Shown: piece after piece, positions 11,602 through 23,137 of the stretch
How positions within the stretch are numbered: position 1 is the first letter of the stretch
Layout: every line of letters begins with the position of its first letter
NCBI GenBank assembly: GCA_037043015.1
Contig: CM073322.1
Coordinates: 25,386,364-25,450,363, forward strand
Length of the DNA: 64,000 nucleotides
Direction: 5' to 3'
DNA from: Bryum argenteum
Taxonomy: Eukaryota; Streptophyta; Bryopsida; Bryales; Bryaceae
The notes under the pieces: generated by a model
Told to the model about the DNA's origin: nothing
What the model saw: the letters and a program-made list of their open reading frames with translations, nothing else
The model's database searches: none
Program-made: the position numbers and the translations under genes

Positions 11602-14600
11602 AAAATGCAGCTTTCAAATTTATATTATGATAGTACAAGTTTAGGTTTGAAAAGTGGTACACGGATATCTTGTAGGATGCAAGTTTAGTTTTGTTTTTAT
11701 ATCATAGCGTCTTATTTAGATTGGCCGCACTGGTATTTTGTGCATTGGAACATCCTTCGACAGTAGCGAGTAGTGCATGTTTTCGTAGACTGCAATACAT
11801 GGAGCTAAGTTAGGAAGTGTATGACATGTGAATGACGCCAGTCACGGACCTCAATCTTGGTAAGAAGTACTGTTAAGGAGTAGTCCATGCATGTCAATTG
11901 GCAGTGAAGCGCGGCAATTCGGATCAGTGGCGCGGCAATTCTGTAAGGTGGCGCAGCACATGGATAACAGCATAAGGCATTTTGTTTCCCTCTCTTTTGT
12001 CTGTAATCGGCGACGTCGTGCTTCTGAAGTTAGGAAATGAACGAATCGTGGGTAAATTACTGTATGCTTACATTCTTGAGGGAGTCTGTTTCTAATTTCG
12101 TGCACTTCCGCTCTCTATGGACCACCCCGACTTGGCCGGGTATTCCATTATAAACCTGATTTAATCAGCTTATTTTCACATGTGGAAAATGTGATCGAAC
12201 ATTTAACTTACAATTTACATGACTAATCCGTAAAGTTACGGCTAGTTTGCGAGTGTCATAATTAGTTAGAAGACAATGTTATGAGAATGAGGCTATCTAT
12301 GAAGTCACTAAAAAAATACTTTCCTTAACTTCTATATGTCCCTAGTGTCGAAAGACGACATTTTGGTTGAAGGCCATAAATTTTGAAAAGCTATAACTTC
12401 ATCACTCTAACTCCTTTGTGGACAAGATCACTTGTGTTAGGTCACAATTCAAGTCTAGTTTGTGTGGTAAATTATGCAAAACCATACCATAAAGTTTGAA
12501 TAAATGGCATGCATTTTAGTGAAGGCGGATTTTGTTTCTAGGTTTATAAACATTTAGTATGTTTATAAATTGCAAGCCATTTATTTGAGATTATAAATAG
12601 TTTTTTGTGAATTTGTTTTATATAAGTATGATCTTTAGATGCATCCCAACAACTTTGTAGTTGAAGAATTTTTATCTTGATAACTTTGAAATTGGACATG
12701 CAAAGATGTTTCTATGATGGAAAAAGTGAAAAAAGGACTAATCTTGATGAGCTATATCTCCTTCATCCACTGTTTTGGGATAGATTCGAATTATTATCTA
12801 CTTTTAGTAGTAGAAACCTTGACCCGTTCAAATATATATACAAGGTAAAGCATGGACTCAAGTGCAAGGGATCTAGTTTTGGACTATTTTTCCTGTTTAG
12901 TATGTTTGGCATCTTTTGCCATTGTAAGGCTATCAGCTGAGCCGAGATTTTTTTGAGATGACTTTTTTGGTACGGTAGAGTCTTTGAGATGAAAATAAAA
13001 AACTTTCTAGTTGGTGATTTTATTATTGTAAATTTCATGATGGTAGTATTTTCACTTTGAAGTGAGAATGACTGTATTTTGTAGCCTGTTTTGAGCACTA
13101 AAACATTATGATCTCGCAATCTATAAGGTTCCATGTGTTAAGTTTTGGTCCACATGAATTAAAACAAGTCGATTACAAGTTTGTAGAGTTGAGATGTGAA
13201 TAGCGTACCTTTATCTTCATTTATGACACTTTTTTCAAAAATAAGTTTTTTCAAAAATATCTCTATCAAGGGCATATAGAGGTTAAGAGGAAACTCAATT
13301 TTTTTTTTTGCTTATGTGTATGGAGAGATAGAGAGCCAAAAGAAGCTTTGCTTCAGCTTGGTGACACCTATGGGCACTCTCAACGGATTAGCTAAAGGCG
13401 TAAGACTGGCTACTTTGGGCCATGCATAGGATATATTCCTTAGCCAACGCACTGGCAATTTTACCCACCACCTTTGTTGGCTCACCAAAGAGAGGCCATA
13501 TACCCACCACAACCCTGTGACCCAACAAAGTCCGACTCAAATCCATCGTTTACTTCAAGGTAAGTTAACTTTTGGGGAGATTTCGTCCTTCATTTTGGGA
13601 TAACCTCAAAACTTTGGAATTTGAAGCACTTTTGAATTTATGTTTACAATGGTTTTGTAGGAGGTGGAGTATAGCAATGTGATTTAGCACAACTGTTGTA
13701 GAAGGGGTGGATTTATAGATGTGCTACATTTAGCAACCCCTCCTCCCTTGCTACATTTAGCTAGTCTTTTAGCTAATTTGTTGGGAATGCCCTAAAATTG
13801 ATACAAGAATTTATAAAGGATTGATACAAGTACTTACAAAGAATCGATACAAGAACTTTGTTATAATATAACTCTAAAGTGGACCGATCAATAATAGTGC
13901 AACTTTAGTATGAAAAAAATATAGGAAAGTTAACAGTGGAAGCAATTTTTGTTCATAGGCAAAGTAAGTGGAAGACTGGAGTCACTAGATCAAGTAGATT
14001 CATAGTTTAAATTAAGGCTTACAATAGGTGTTTCTAAAATGATGCCCTAAAATGACATCTTATAATTTTCATTGTTCTTAAATATTGTGAAGTTGTCATG
14101 TACCTTCGGCTCAATCAATGTAACGAGCCATTATCAATATTGTCAAATTTTAGTAGTCTGCCTAAGGCCGCTTTACACAAGAGGCCATGCTATTGCTGGA
14201 GCCATTTATGACACGATCCTCTCATGGATTGGTTCATATTCTGAAAATGGCCACAAGGTCTTTACGTAGGAGATTAAGGCCAGTTTTGTGAGCTTATATT
14301 TTAGTAAGTGGAAGACAAGGTACCGCAGTGTCCGCCCTCCAAAAATTGAGAGATACACAATTGGAAGGCGAGTTCATGTCCTTGAGGGCCATTTATGATT
14401 TCATCACGGAAATATCCTTTTGTAACAAAAATATTTCAATGTGGAAAAATAAAAAATGGAACGTGGTTCCGTATACATTTTGGGCCCATGGCCTTGTGAA
14501 TTGGCCTGGTGTTTCCTTTACAAAGCAACTACAACGGTTTACACATGTGAGAATTGGCTCACAACTTATTAATTTCTAATGTGTTCTTCGAGCGGTAAAT

Positions 14601-14987
14601 TGAGCCAACTGGGTTCAAAATGGGAATCAACACCAGATTTGTTGGCCTTAACTTCCCGTGTAAGTTGTCCCTTATTGCCAAGTCCCTTCCGCAAGTAGAG
14701 AGTTTCCAACTCAAAGTATTTCATGAACACACTCTCAACGCGCTTCTGCTGCAACAGTACGACTTGCCAAGTGGGAATTCATAATAACCCCAAATTACTA
14801 GAGCGCGTGATGCTGCGGATTAAAAGTCAACAGGGCAAGGTGTAAAAAGACACACAACAAACTAATTTTTGCTCTGGTGTTCTAAAATAACTCAAGATCA
14901 CACTTTTCAAATGATAAACTCTACAGTACAATTCATGTCGAGAGTGCTTAATCCAGCTCCGGTGAGAGTCGCCGAAGGTGCTCACTC
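11602..14987. other. Palindrome spacer, no gene
   Basis: A 3.4-kb AT-rich spacer between the two PME arms. It contains the TTAA-flanked element at 12,329-13,282. A block near 14,020-14,070 is shared with 4,955-5,005. No coding sequence is supported. It must also hold distal promoter sequence for the two divergent PME genes. Confidence 0.5.
12329..13282. mobile_element. Non-autonomous TTAA-flanked element (piggyBac-like), 954 bp
   Basis: TTAA lies on both sides (12325-12328 and 13283-13286). The termini are imperfect inverted repeats: CTTCTATATGTCC at the left against the inverse of CCTCTATATGCCC at the right. The interior is AT-rich and non-coding. It aligns along most of its length with 55,142-56,690, which has about 500 bp of extra internal sequence. 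TTAA targeting is the hallmark of piggyBac transposases, and a piggyBac-like element lies in this window. Confidence 0.7.
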
Positions 14988-16899
14988 TTGCCAAACATGG
15001 GTGAACACTAAACTTGGGGCAACACGCTCCTGCTTGCATGGAGTCATGGATCTCGATGCAATGCTGGCTCGGATTGCAGTGCGGCCCGCTCTCCGTTATA
15101 ACCCCTCCGCGGTCCCAGTGTTTCTCAGGTCTCCGCTTCATTTACAGTCACCCCCTCCGGTGCGAGGGTAGCTGGGATCTCCACCTGACCTCACGGCGTT
15201 TGCAGTGTGTTGATTCCTGTTTCTAGCTCCGGCATTGTGTGTGCCACATTGCGATCAACATGGCTGTTCTCCGCAATGGCGCGGTTGTGCTCGTGGGTTT
15301 GGTGCTGATGGCGCTGGTGGCGCCGAGTGCCAGTACAGCGGTGTGCGACTGCAATGCGCCCGCCGACTATGATTGCTTCAGCGACTGCGAGGCCCAAAGA
15401 CAAGCAGAAGTCCAGTCCATGAGCATCGCGTCTGATGGCACCATGGAGACGACGGCGTTCCCTCCCAAGGGATGGACCATCACGGTGGACAGCAAGGGCA
15501 AGGGCAACTTCAGGACCATCCAGGCTGCGATCAACTCCGTTCCGAACGGCAACACGAGGAGGGTGACGATCAGAATTCTGGACGGAGTCTACAGGTACTA
15601 CTCGATCGGATCATACTTTCATGGGTAGTCTCCTGGGTGGAAATATGACCATGAGTGTTTGAACGCATGTGGGTGCAGGCAGAAGCTGACAATCCCAAGC
15701 AAGAAGCCGTACATCTACTTCAAGTGCCAGAGCAGGAAGACGATCATCACGTGGTATGAGACGGCAGAGATGGCCGGAGGAACGGGGTTGAGCGCATCGA
15801 CGGCGGTAGAGTCGATTGGGTTCATCGCTTCCGACTGCACATTCGCGGTGAGTGGAATGCGTGGGTGTTGATCTGAGTTGGTGTCTGGGTAGCGCATTTG
15901 AAGTAGGCGATTATGGATGCAATCGGATAGTTTAGTAACTATTTGGGGAAATTGAGACGGCCCATAAACATGAAAATGGCCATCGGCATGAAGTACTGAT
16001 ACGTCGATACAACACGGGATCGTCAAATAGCATGTCCAAGCTGCTTCAAAAAACTGAGAATACGCGACTTGAGGGATATGTCGGGGTAGTGATGTGGGAA
16101 TGATATGCAGGGTGTCCAGTGGTACATTATGTTCAATGAACCGGATGGACCCAGCCCGTATTTCTGGCGGGGAAATCCGGCTGTAGAATATGCTGCTGGA
16201 GGTAAATTGCGCGTACGATACAGGGGAGCTAAAATGTGCAATTACACGGCTTGGAATTTAGCGAGATGTTTTGTGGCTGTGGTGCAGAACTCCGCTCCCC
16301 CTCCTTCCGGTGGTGCCGTGGGCAAGCAAGCGGTGGCTCTGCGCATCCAGGGCGACCAGGGCGCGTTCTACCGGTGCGGCTTCCTGGGCGCGCAGGACAC
16401 ACTGTACGACAAGGCGGGGCGCCACTACTTCCGCAGCTGCGACATCGTGGGGTCGATCGACTGGATCTTCGGCGACGGGCAGTCGTTCTACCAGTACTGC
16501 ACTCTCACATCGATCGCCAAGGCAGGCAGCGGATCAGTGACAGCCCAGAAGCGGGAGAGCAACTCGAGGACGGGGTTCGTTTTCTACCAGTGCAACATCG
16601 GCGGGTCGGGCAAGATCTACTTGGGGCGGGCGTGGGGCGCGTACTCGCGCGTGATCTTCTACCAGTGCAAGATCGCGGACATGATCCGGCCCGAGGCATG
16701 GATGGACTGGGCGGACCCGAAGCGACAGAAGACGGTGTTCTACGCGGAGTACCAGTGCTGGGGACCTGGCGCCAACAGGAACGGGCGAGTGTGGTGGTCG
16801 AAGGTGTTGACTACGAAGCAGGCGGCTCCGTTCAGCAGCATCGCCTTCATCGACGGAAAGTCGTGGTTGGAACGGGCTCTGTAGACGGTTTTGTGATTG
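14988..16899. repeat. Right arm of the 1.9-kb inverted repeat
   Basis: Reverse complement of 9,690-11,601; see the left arm. It carries the plus-strand PME gene. Near its outer edge, between the upstream block and 15,001, a single net base is gained relative to the left arm. Confidence 0.92.
15260..16884 (+). CDS. Pectin methylesterase (pectinesterase), palindromic copy 2
   Basis: Exons 15260-15594, 15679-15847 and 16288-16884 encode a 366-residue secreted pectinesterase identical to the mirror copy at 9,705-11,329. It carries the same signal peptide and the catalytic residues Q182, Q204, D205, D226 and R282. The start is the ATG at 15260; the frame is open slightly upstream but has no earlier ATG. 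The third-exon acceptor is placed so that exon 2 ends in CTFA and exon 3 begins NSAP, matching the usual ITFxNSAP junction of plant PMEs. The two genes point away from each other across a 3.9-kb intergenic region. Both look functional. Confidence 0.93.
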
Positions 16900-17465
16900 T
16901 TAATGTTGATGGATCCAGTATAGATGATTCTTTTACAATAAAATCTGTAGACCAGTGTGGCACGGATGCTATCAGCTGCATTAAGGGGCACACTCTTTTA
17001 GCTAGAACGATTTATCCGTGCGTTTCTGAACCTCGGTACGTACTCATTCTTTGCGCTCTGCCGGTTGCGATGAGGCAGCCTATTTTTTCACATTCGTTTC
17101 TTAACAGAACATTTTGTAAATCCCACAATTCTATGCATGAAGATATTACTCACCTGAAGTTTTGAATCTTGGGAGGGAACCTGTGGCTTTTTTATGGCAA
17201 TTGCACTGGCTAATGAGAGTCGAAAATTCATTTCAGTGGACTGGTACTGCAATGAATAGTCAACATGTTGAAAATGAAGTTGAATCCTATGTATTGCACC
17301 TGTGCAAAAAGCCGTAGTTCTTACACTTCGTAGAGAAATTAGCACAGTATCATAACTTGCCCTGCCTCCGTTTGATCAAAATTGTTGACATTTGCTGGCT
17401 CCGTTCATTTGTTTCACCGTCTACTATCAAGTCTGTATTTTGACGCAGGCCTGGAAGATGTAATG

Positions 17466-17612
17466 CGGAGAGGTTGTAACAGGGAGCATGATGCATCGCA
17501 GTCTGAGCCAGTATTGCATCGAGGTCCATGACTCCATTCAAGCCCGAGGCGCGGAGGCCCCAGGTTTAGAACTTGGCCATGATTGGCAGTAGTGCGAACC
17601 TTCGGCGATTGT
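17466..17612 (-). repeat. Orphan copy of the PME upstream region
   Basis: Blocks such as ATTGCATCGAGGTCCATGAC and AACCTTCGGCGATTGTCAC match the sequence upstream of both palindromic PME genes (11,470-11,600 and the inverse of 14,940-15,100). The order is the same as for a minus-strand gene. No PME coding exon follows within the expected distance, so this is a promoter or leader left behind by a lost or rearranged copy. Confidence 0.75.
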
Positions 17613-17980
17613 CACCGTATCTGGAATAATCAATATTTGCCAGTACTTTATTTTGTTTGAACTGTGGGTGTTTCTAAATCTATGGAGCGTTTATTTTTCA
17701 ACATTTAGTTCCGACTTGAATTGAAATAGTCATCTTTACGATTACAGCGACAATTTCATCGAAAATTTTGCCACTCAGATGTACTGTGCCTCTCATGTGA
17801 AGCCTAGCGGAGGGAAACTTTTAAAGTGTTCCTTTAACTTGAATTTCCGGTTTGTAAATTTCCTCGGGTTTGTAAATTCGTGCAATTGCAAGCGTTCAAG
17901 TTCCGACTAGCATTCCGGTAAGGTAACCTGCTACTCAATGCTACTCAATGATGGGGAGGTAAAATTTTAGCACGTTAGCC

Positions 17981-18028
17981 CGTCAAATCTGTAGCACGTC
18001 AAATCTGTAGCACGTCAAATCTGTAGTG
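17981..18028. repeat. Tandem repeat, 3 x 16 bp
   Basis: The unit CGTCAAATCTGTAGCA is repeated three times, the last unit imperfect at its end. A smaller duplication of GCTACTCAAT lies just upstream. Confidence 0.85.
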
Positions 18029-19279
18029 AGTTGTCCGTGCAAGCAATTTGTGTGCATGGGTGAATCAAGTAGAATATTGGACTTATTGAAACCATTTTTT
18101 TTAACCCTTCTTAAATTTGTTATGGATTATTGAAGTTGGACTTGTGTGGGTGTTCCCAAAATAACATAATTAAGAATGTATACAATGAATATAATGATAA
18201 TAAGCCTCCACTGCTAGTATGTATCTCTTGTGAAGTTCACAAAACCCACACAATACCACAAATTGCTCATAGGCCGTTTCAAGCTAAGAGGTACATCATA
18301 GCTTCTAGCTGTTCTCACGGTGTACATTTTAGGTTGAGAGGTTCTGGATACACCTACACGTTTCACTTCCAAAATTTATAACAATTTCAATCTTAATTCA
18401 AAATTAAATTTTCCACTTTGTCCAATCTCTTACATACTTTGCCCATCTATTACAATTTATTCACTGAACCACTTGCCAATGAACTTGCCAATATGAAAAT
18501 CGAGTGATTTCTGAGCCACTTACAATACTTGGCACATATAAAATTTTCCACCCACCACTCTCTATCTTACTATAAGGCACGTGTTATAACCCTCTTTTCA
18601 CTGGCACAAAGAAAACGTGAACATCAGCTGTCATGGTGTTCGAGTTTCACTTGTAATTAAAGTCATACAGACTATTCACATTGTCAACCAAATGTTAAAC
18701 TCCTCATCCCACGATGAAACTCTGGATACACACATTTCTTCTGTTTGTACTGATAAGTCCACGTGCTCAAGCCCAGAATCCAAAATTACAAGACTCTGTT
18801 TTCTTGAAAGTACGAAAGCCATCGTAGTGAGGTCGGTGGAACACACAAGAAATTTCCTGCAAGTTGTCGCAGATGAAGCATGAAATTTGCTTCTTATTGA
18901 TACATGAACCTCTCATGTACATTTCTCCATCAGAATACTCCCACAAGATTACAACTCTTCATTGAAGAAGTTCATTCTTTTTCGAACTCTCTGTGGTACA
19001 CTTCTTCAGTTCAAGAACCATGAAAATGAATCTTCATATTCATTTTCTAAAGAATTCAAGCGATTATGTCTCCCCCAGTTAACTACTTCACAATTTATCA
19101 CTTGAGATATGGAGATAAAATAAGATTTACCTTTGGCTTATATGGTTATATTTGACATAGACTAACGGTGTAAATTTGCAATAAAACTTTTGGAAATATA
19201 AGATTGAATGAATCAAATGAGTTGTCCTGGTGAAAGACACCATTCTCAACTTTGACGGAAAGAAAATTAAATTAGGACT

Positions 19280-19620
19280 TATTGTAGTAGTTCCAGCACT
19301 GGACTTACCAACTGCCGAGGTGGACCCACTTACCAACTGCCGAGACTTCTTGCCAGTAGAATTAGCAATCATGGGAAGTTGTAGAGCCGCCCGAGATTGG
19401 ACAAGATCATCGTCTCTTTCTCGGTGTGTCTCGTAGCAAGAAAGTACAAGATGCTCGATAGTATGTGTGCCCTTTGATATATATGTGATCACAAAAATGT
19501 CAGAATCGTGATGCATAGTTAATATATTCCGATTGCTAAGTATAGCATGTGTGAGGCATATTCATGTGTGTGAAGTAGGCGGCTTTTGGCATTTTGTAAA
19601 TCCATTGGAAGCATCCAATA
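19280..19620 (+). repeat. 5' LTR of the copia element
   Basis: It begins TATTGTAGTAG and ends ATCCAATA, matching the 3' LTR at 24,550-24,893. The ends TATTG and CAATA are perfect inverted repeats, and the flanking GGACT duplication supports these limits over the inner TG...CA. The 5' part contains a duplicated ACCAACTGCCGAG motif. Confidence 0.9.
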
Positions 19621-19631
19621 GGTTATGGGCC
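19621..19631 (+). other. Probable primer-binding site
   Basis: GGTTATGGGCC directly follows the 5' LTR. It is complementary to the anticodon arm of plant initiator tRNA-Met as I recall that sequence (GGCCCAUAACC, containing the CAU anticodon), not to the tRNA 3' end (which would read TGGTATCAGAGC). Drosophila copia primes from an internal initiator-tRNA fragment in this way. No match to a tRNA 3' end was seen. Confidence 0.65.
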
Positions 19632-19853
19632 TCTTTTGCTTCTAATATCTTTGTACAACTCAAAGTGTCAGAGTATATTTGGTTTATCTTTGTCTGTCTT
19701 GATAGTTGTGTTTTGATAGCTGTGTCAGTTATCTTTTCTTGTACCTTCTTGTGACTCGTATGTCCTCATTGCTGTCTGGTCTCCAGTAATTTTGTGTCTT
19801 TTCTTGGCCTCGAAATCTCGTTTAAAACTTTGCAAAGTTTGCAACAAGCCACT

Positions 19854-22800
19854 ATGGCGGACAGTACGCGTGATCTTCGTAGCATCTCTCGTTTTAAGGG
19901 GACTAACTTCCATCTCTGGAAATTCCAAATGCGGGCTATCTTGTTGGGAAAAGAACTCATGCCCATTGTTGAGGGTACGATACCCAAACCAGGCTACGGT
20001 TCAGATCCTGCTGACATTTCTGAATGGGTCAGACGGGACAGTCAGGCTTTTAGTTTACTGTGTCAAGCTCTTGATGAGTCCATTCTCAAACACATAGTCT
20101 CATGCACTACTTCCAGAGAGATTTGGGAGAAACTAATGTCGATCCATGAGAGGAACACATCGTAGAATGTTCACTCATTACGGAGGAGTTCTATAAGTGT
20201 TCCATGATCAAGGTGAGAGCGTCGTTGATTTTCTTAGCAAGCTCGATTTTATTGTGTCCCAACTCACCAGTCAAGGAGACAACACCTTCACCGAGCAAGC
20301 GCAGATTTCAAAGATTTTGTCTAATCTTCCGGGGGCTTTCGACAGCATGCTACCTGCCTGGCGCATGCAACCTGATGCGGTGAAGACCCTGCCGAATCTG
20401 ACGCTCCAACTGCTACATACGGAGGGCATGCATAAGATGCGTGCCGATGCCATCATTGCTTCATCTGCAGCATACGCTGCATCAGCAAAAGGAAAAAGCT
20501 CCAGTGAGTTTACCCCGGAGCAGCGAGTTGCTCGGAAGAAGGAGATTGCCGAGCGCAAGAAGGCAACTGACTGCTGGAAATGTGGCGTTAAAGGGCACTG
20601 GGGTAAAGAGTGCCAAGCTAGTGATGAGGACCAGCGTAAGTATCAAGAGCTGAAGCGTAAAGTGGCAAGTGATCAGTCTTCCGGCTCTAGCCAGACTGGT
20701 AATTTAAAGGCGTACATGGCTTGCATCCGTGAAGATCGAGATCACTCACTGCTTTGGTACGTTGACTCGGGCTGCACCGAACATATGACTACAGATCGGT
20801 CATTCTTCACGACATATTTAGATTTGTCTCACCCTCGCTCCGTTGAAGGCATCGGCAGTGTGCAACTCCAAGCAGTTGGGCACGGAGACATCCACATCAA
20901 GATTCAGCAGTCGGAAGGGTTTACGTATGGAGTGCTGAAGGACGTATTGTATGTACCAGGCCTTGGGCGGAATTTGTTTTCATCCTATGCTGCTGCTCAA
21001 CGACAGATATTTACGCTCCACACCGATATTGGATGTCACATGCTTGAAAATGGAAAGAAAGTCATGACGGGAGTAGTGCAAGATCGCATGTATCGACTGC
21101 TTGTCACTGTAGTTCACCAAGACTCAGAGCAGCCCGCTCAAGCTTTCACTTCTGCCGTGTCTTTTGGTGTTCCGACACAGGCTGAAGGCCGCCAGTCGCT
21201 TGAGATTTGGCATCGTCGATTATCCCACACTAGCTACCAAACAGTCCAGCAGATGGCAGCCCAAGGTGTTGTCGACGGCATGATTATCACTCAACAAGAA
21301 CGGCGCTTTTGCTCGGGCTGCGTGTATGGGAAGCAGAATCGTCATGCATTTCCCCACGACGAGCATAGGGAGCGGTCGGCTGTACCAGGAGATCTCGTCC
21401 ACACAGACTTGTGTGGACCTATGTCTACCTCTTCCATCAGTGGAGCATTATACTTTGTCCTGTTCAAGGATGACTGTACATGGTATCGTGTTATCGAATG
21501 TTTAAAAACGAAGTCTGATACCATCAAAGCCTGTCGCCGTTTTGCAGCTCAGTTACTCGAGACACCGGCCACACGATCAAGATTGTGCGGAGCGATCGTG
21601 GCACCGAGTTTACCAGCCATGTCTTTCGGCAGTTTCTTGACTCGAACGCTATCAAGCAGGAATTGACAACACCGTCAACGCCGGAACAGAACGACGCAGC
21701 TGAGCGCGATAATCGTACTATCGTTGAAGCGGTGCGATCTATGTTGCATGCAGGCAATGTCGCACACAGGTTCTGGGGAGAGGCTGCACACACCGCAGTC
21801 TACACACTCAATCGAACAGCATCTCGTACGCTAGACGGCCGCACGCCATACGAGCTCTGGTTCAAGAAAAAGCCATCTGTGTCCCATCTGCGGGTCTTTG
21901 CCTCTGATGCTTACGTCCATGTTCCTAAGGCGTTTCGCAAGAAACTCCATGCCAAGAGTCGGAAGGGAATTTTCATGGGGTATTCCGCCACTAGTAAGGC
22001 GTACAGGATCTGGAATACTGAATTGTGCCGCATTGAGAAGAGTCGCGACGTCATATTTCACGAAGATCTTTCGACAGAAGGACTTGGTGGGAGCTCTGAC
22101 TGGTTTACTTATCCGTCTGACACTGGACCGGTGGGAGATCTTGCGCCGATGCGTCACCAAGCAATGCCACCACCAGCAATGCAACCAATGCTTCTACCAC
22201 TGCCGGCAGTAGGTGCTCAAGGAAATGCACATCTAGTGGGAGCTGTTCCAATTCCTATTGGAGTGCCACCTATCGTTCGTCTTCGTCCAGCTCCCAAGTT
22301 GCTGCAGCAAGAGGAGCTCAACAACCCTCTAGTTCCGATCAGTCTTCCGAGCAGTGGTGACTCGCTTGGTGATGATGTACGCATCTCAGGCTCCCAAAGC
22401 ATAGACGATGATTCAGTTGGTCATGGTGACGATGTTCCTATACTTGTCGATGCAATCGATGAGATCCGGGATGCCGAGGCGGTAGTAGAAGCAAGTAATG
22501 CTCTTGCTACGTTGCCGAACCCGGAGTTGGCTCCAACAGAGTCGGCATCTGTTGGCGATGGTACAGGCCAAGTACAAGGAGCTAGGCAACGCAATCCCCC
22601 GCTCCGATACGGTGATTGGATATATCCCGTCAGTAGAAATTCGTATGCATGCACTGCTACAGTTTCAGACCTATCCATCGAACCACACACTTTTGACGAA
22701 GCGATGGCCTCCCCACAGCGGGATAACTGGCTTCAGGCCATGAACAATGAGTACGCATCCCTGATGGCTAATCAGACCTGGCGTCTTGAGCCTCTTCCTA

Positions 22801-22898
22801 GTGACAGAAAGGCCGTCAAAAACAAGTGGGTATTTAAGATTAAACTTGCTTCTGATGGCTCCGTTGACAGGTATAAGGCCAAGTTGTGTGCCAAGGGA
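19854..22898 (+). pseudogene. Copia gag-protease-integrase-RT (first part), disrupted
   Basis: The frame starts at the ATG at 19854 with a typical copia gag. An in-frame stop (TAG, 20163-20165) and frameshifting up to about 20,200 break it. The next frame (20,197 to about 21,560) contains a CCHC zinc knuckle (20,572-20,613), a protease active site in WYVDSGCTEH, and the integrase zinc motif and first Asp (HTDLCG). A frameshift near 21,565 separates this from the third frame, which has the second integrase Asp (SDRGTEF), the Glu (PEQNDAAERDN) and the start of reverse transcriptase. That frame stops where a solo LTR is inserted. Confidence 0.92.
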
Positions 22899-22899
22899 T

Positions 22900-23133
22900 T
22901 GTAAGAGTCTAGCTGTCAAAACAAGCAAAAACTACAAAAGAAATATATTGATCCAAGACTCAGGTTTACAATGAATAAGAGTCCCTTATATACAAATCTC
23001 TTGGCTCAACTGCCGAGGCTATACTTTAGCTCTACTGCCGAGGCTATACTTTAGCTCTACTGCCGAAGTTCTATTTATAAAATTAATAGCGAGTGAACAT
23101 CCGAGCTTATCAACGAGGCCTTGGCCCATGACA
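22900..23133 (-). mobile_element. Nested solo LTR inside the copia RT region
   Basis: A 234-bp TG...CA sequence is flanked by the perfect duplication GGGAT (22895-22899 and 23134-23138) and interrupts the reverse transcriptase frame. On the minus strand it has a TATATAAGGG promoter-like motif and the layout of an LTR. It therefore looks like a solo LTR of a second retrotransposon. It contains three ACTGCCGAG-type motifs, also found in the host element's LTR, in tandem units of about 25 bp. Confidence 0.85.
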
Positions 23134-23137
23134 GGGA

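Larger units (their letters stand above)
16900..19274. other. Intergenic DNA between PME copy 2 and the copia element
   Basis: No gene is supported. It contains a relic of the PME upstream region at 17,466-17,612, a 3 x 16-bp tandem repeat at 17,981-18,028, and about 190 bp at 18,355-18,545 repeated at 5,330-5,510. Confidence 0.5.

Noticed and set aside
16236-17165. 309-codon open frame overlapping PME copy 2
   Set aside because: Shifted frame over PME exon 3 with Arg/Gly-rich, low-quality sequence. The true frame ends at 16,884.
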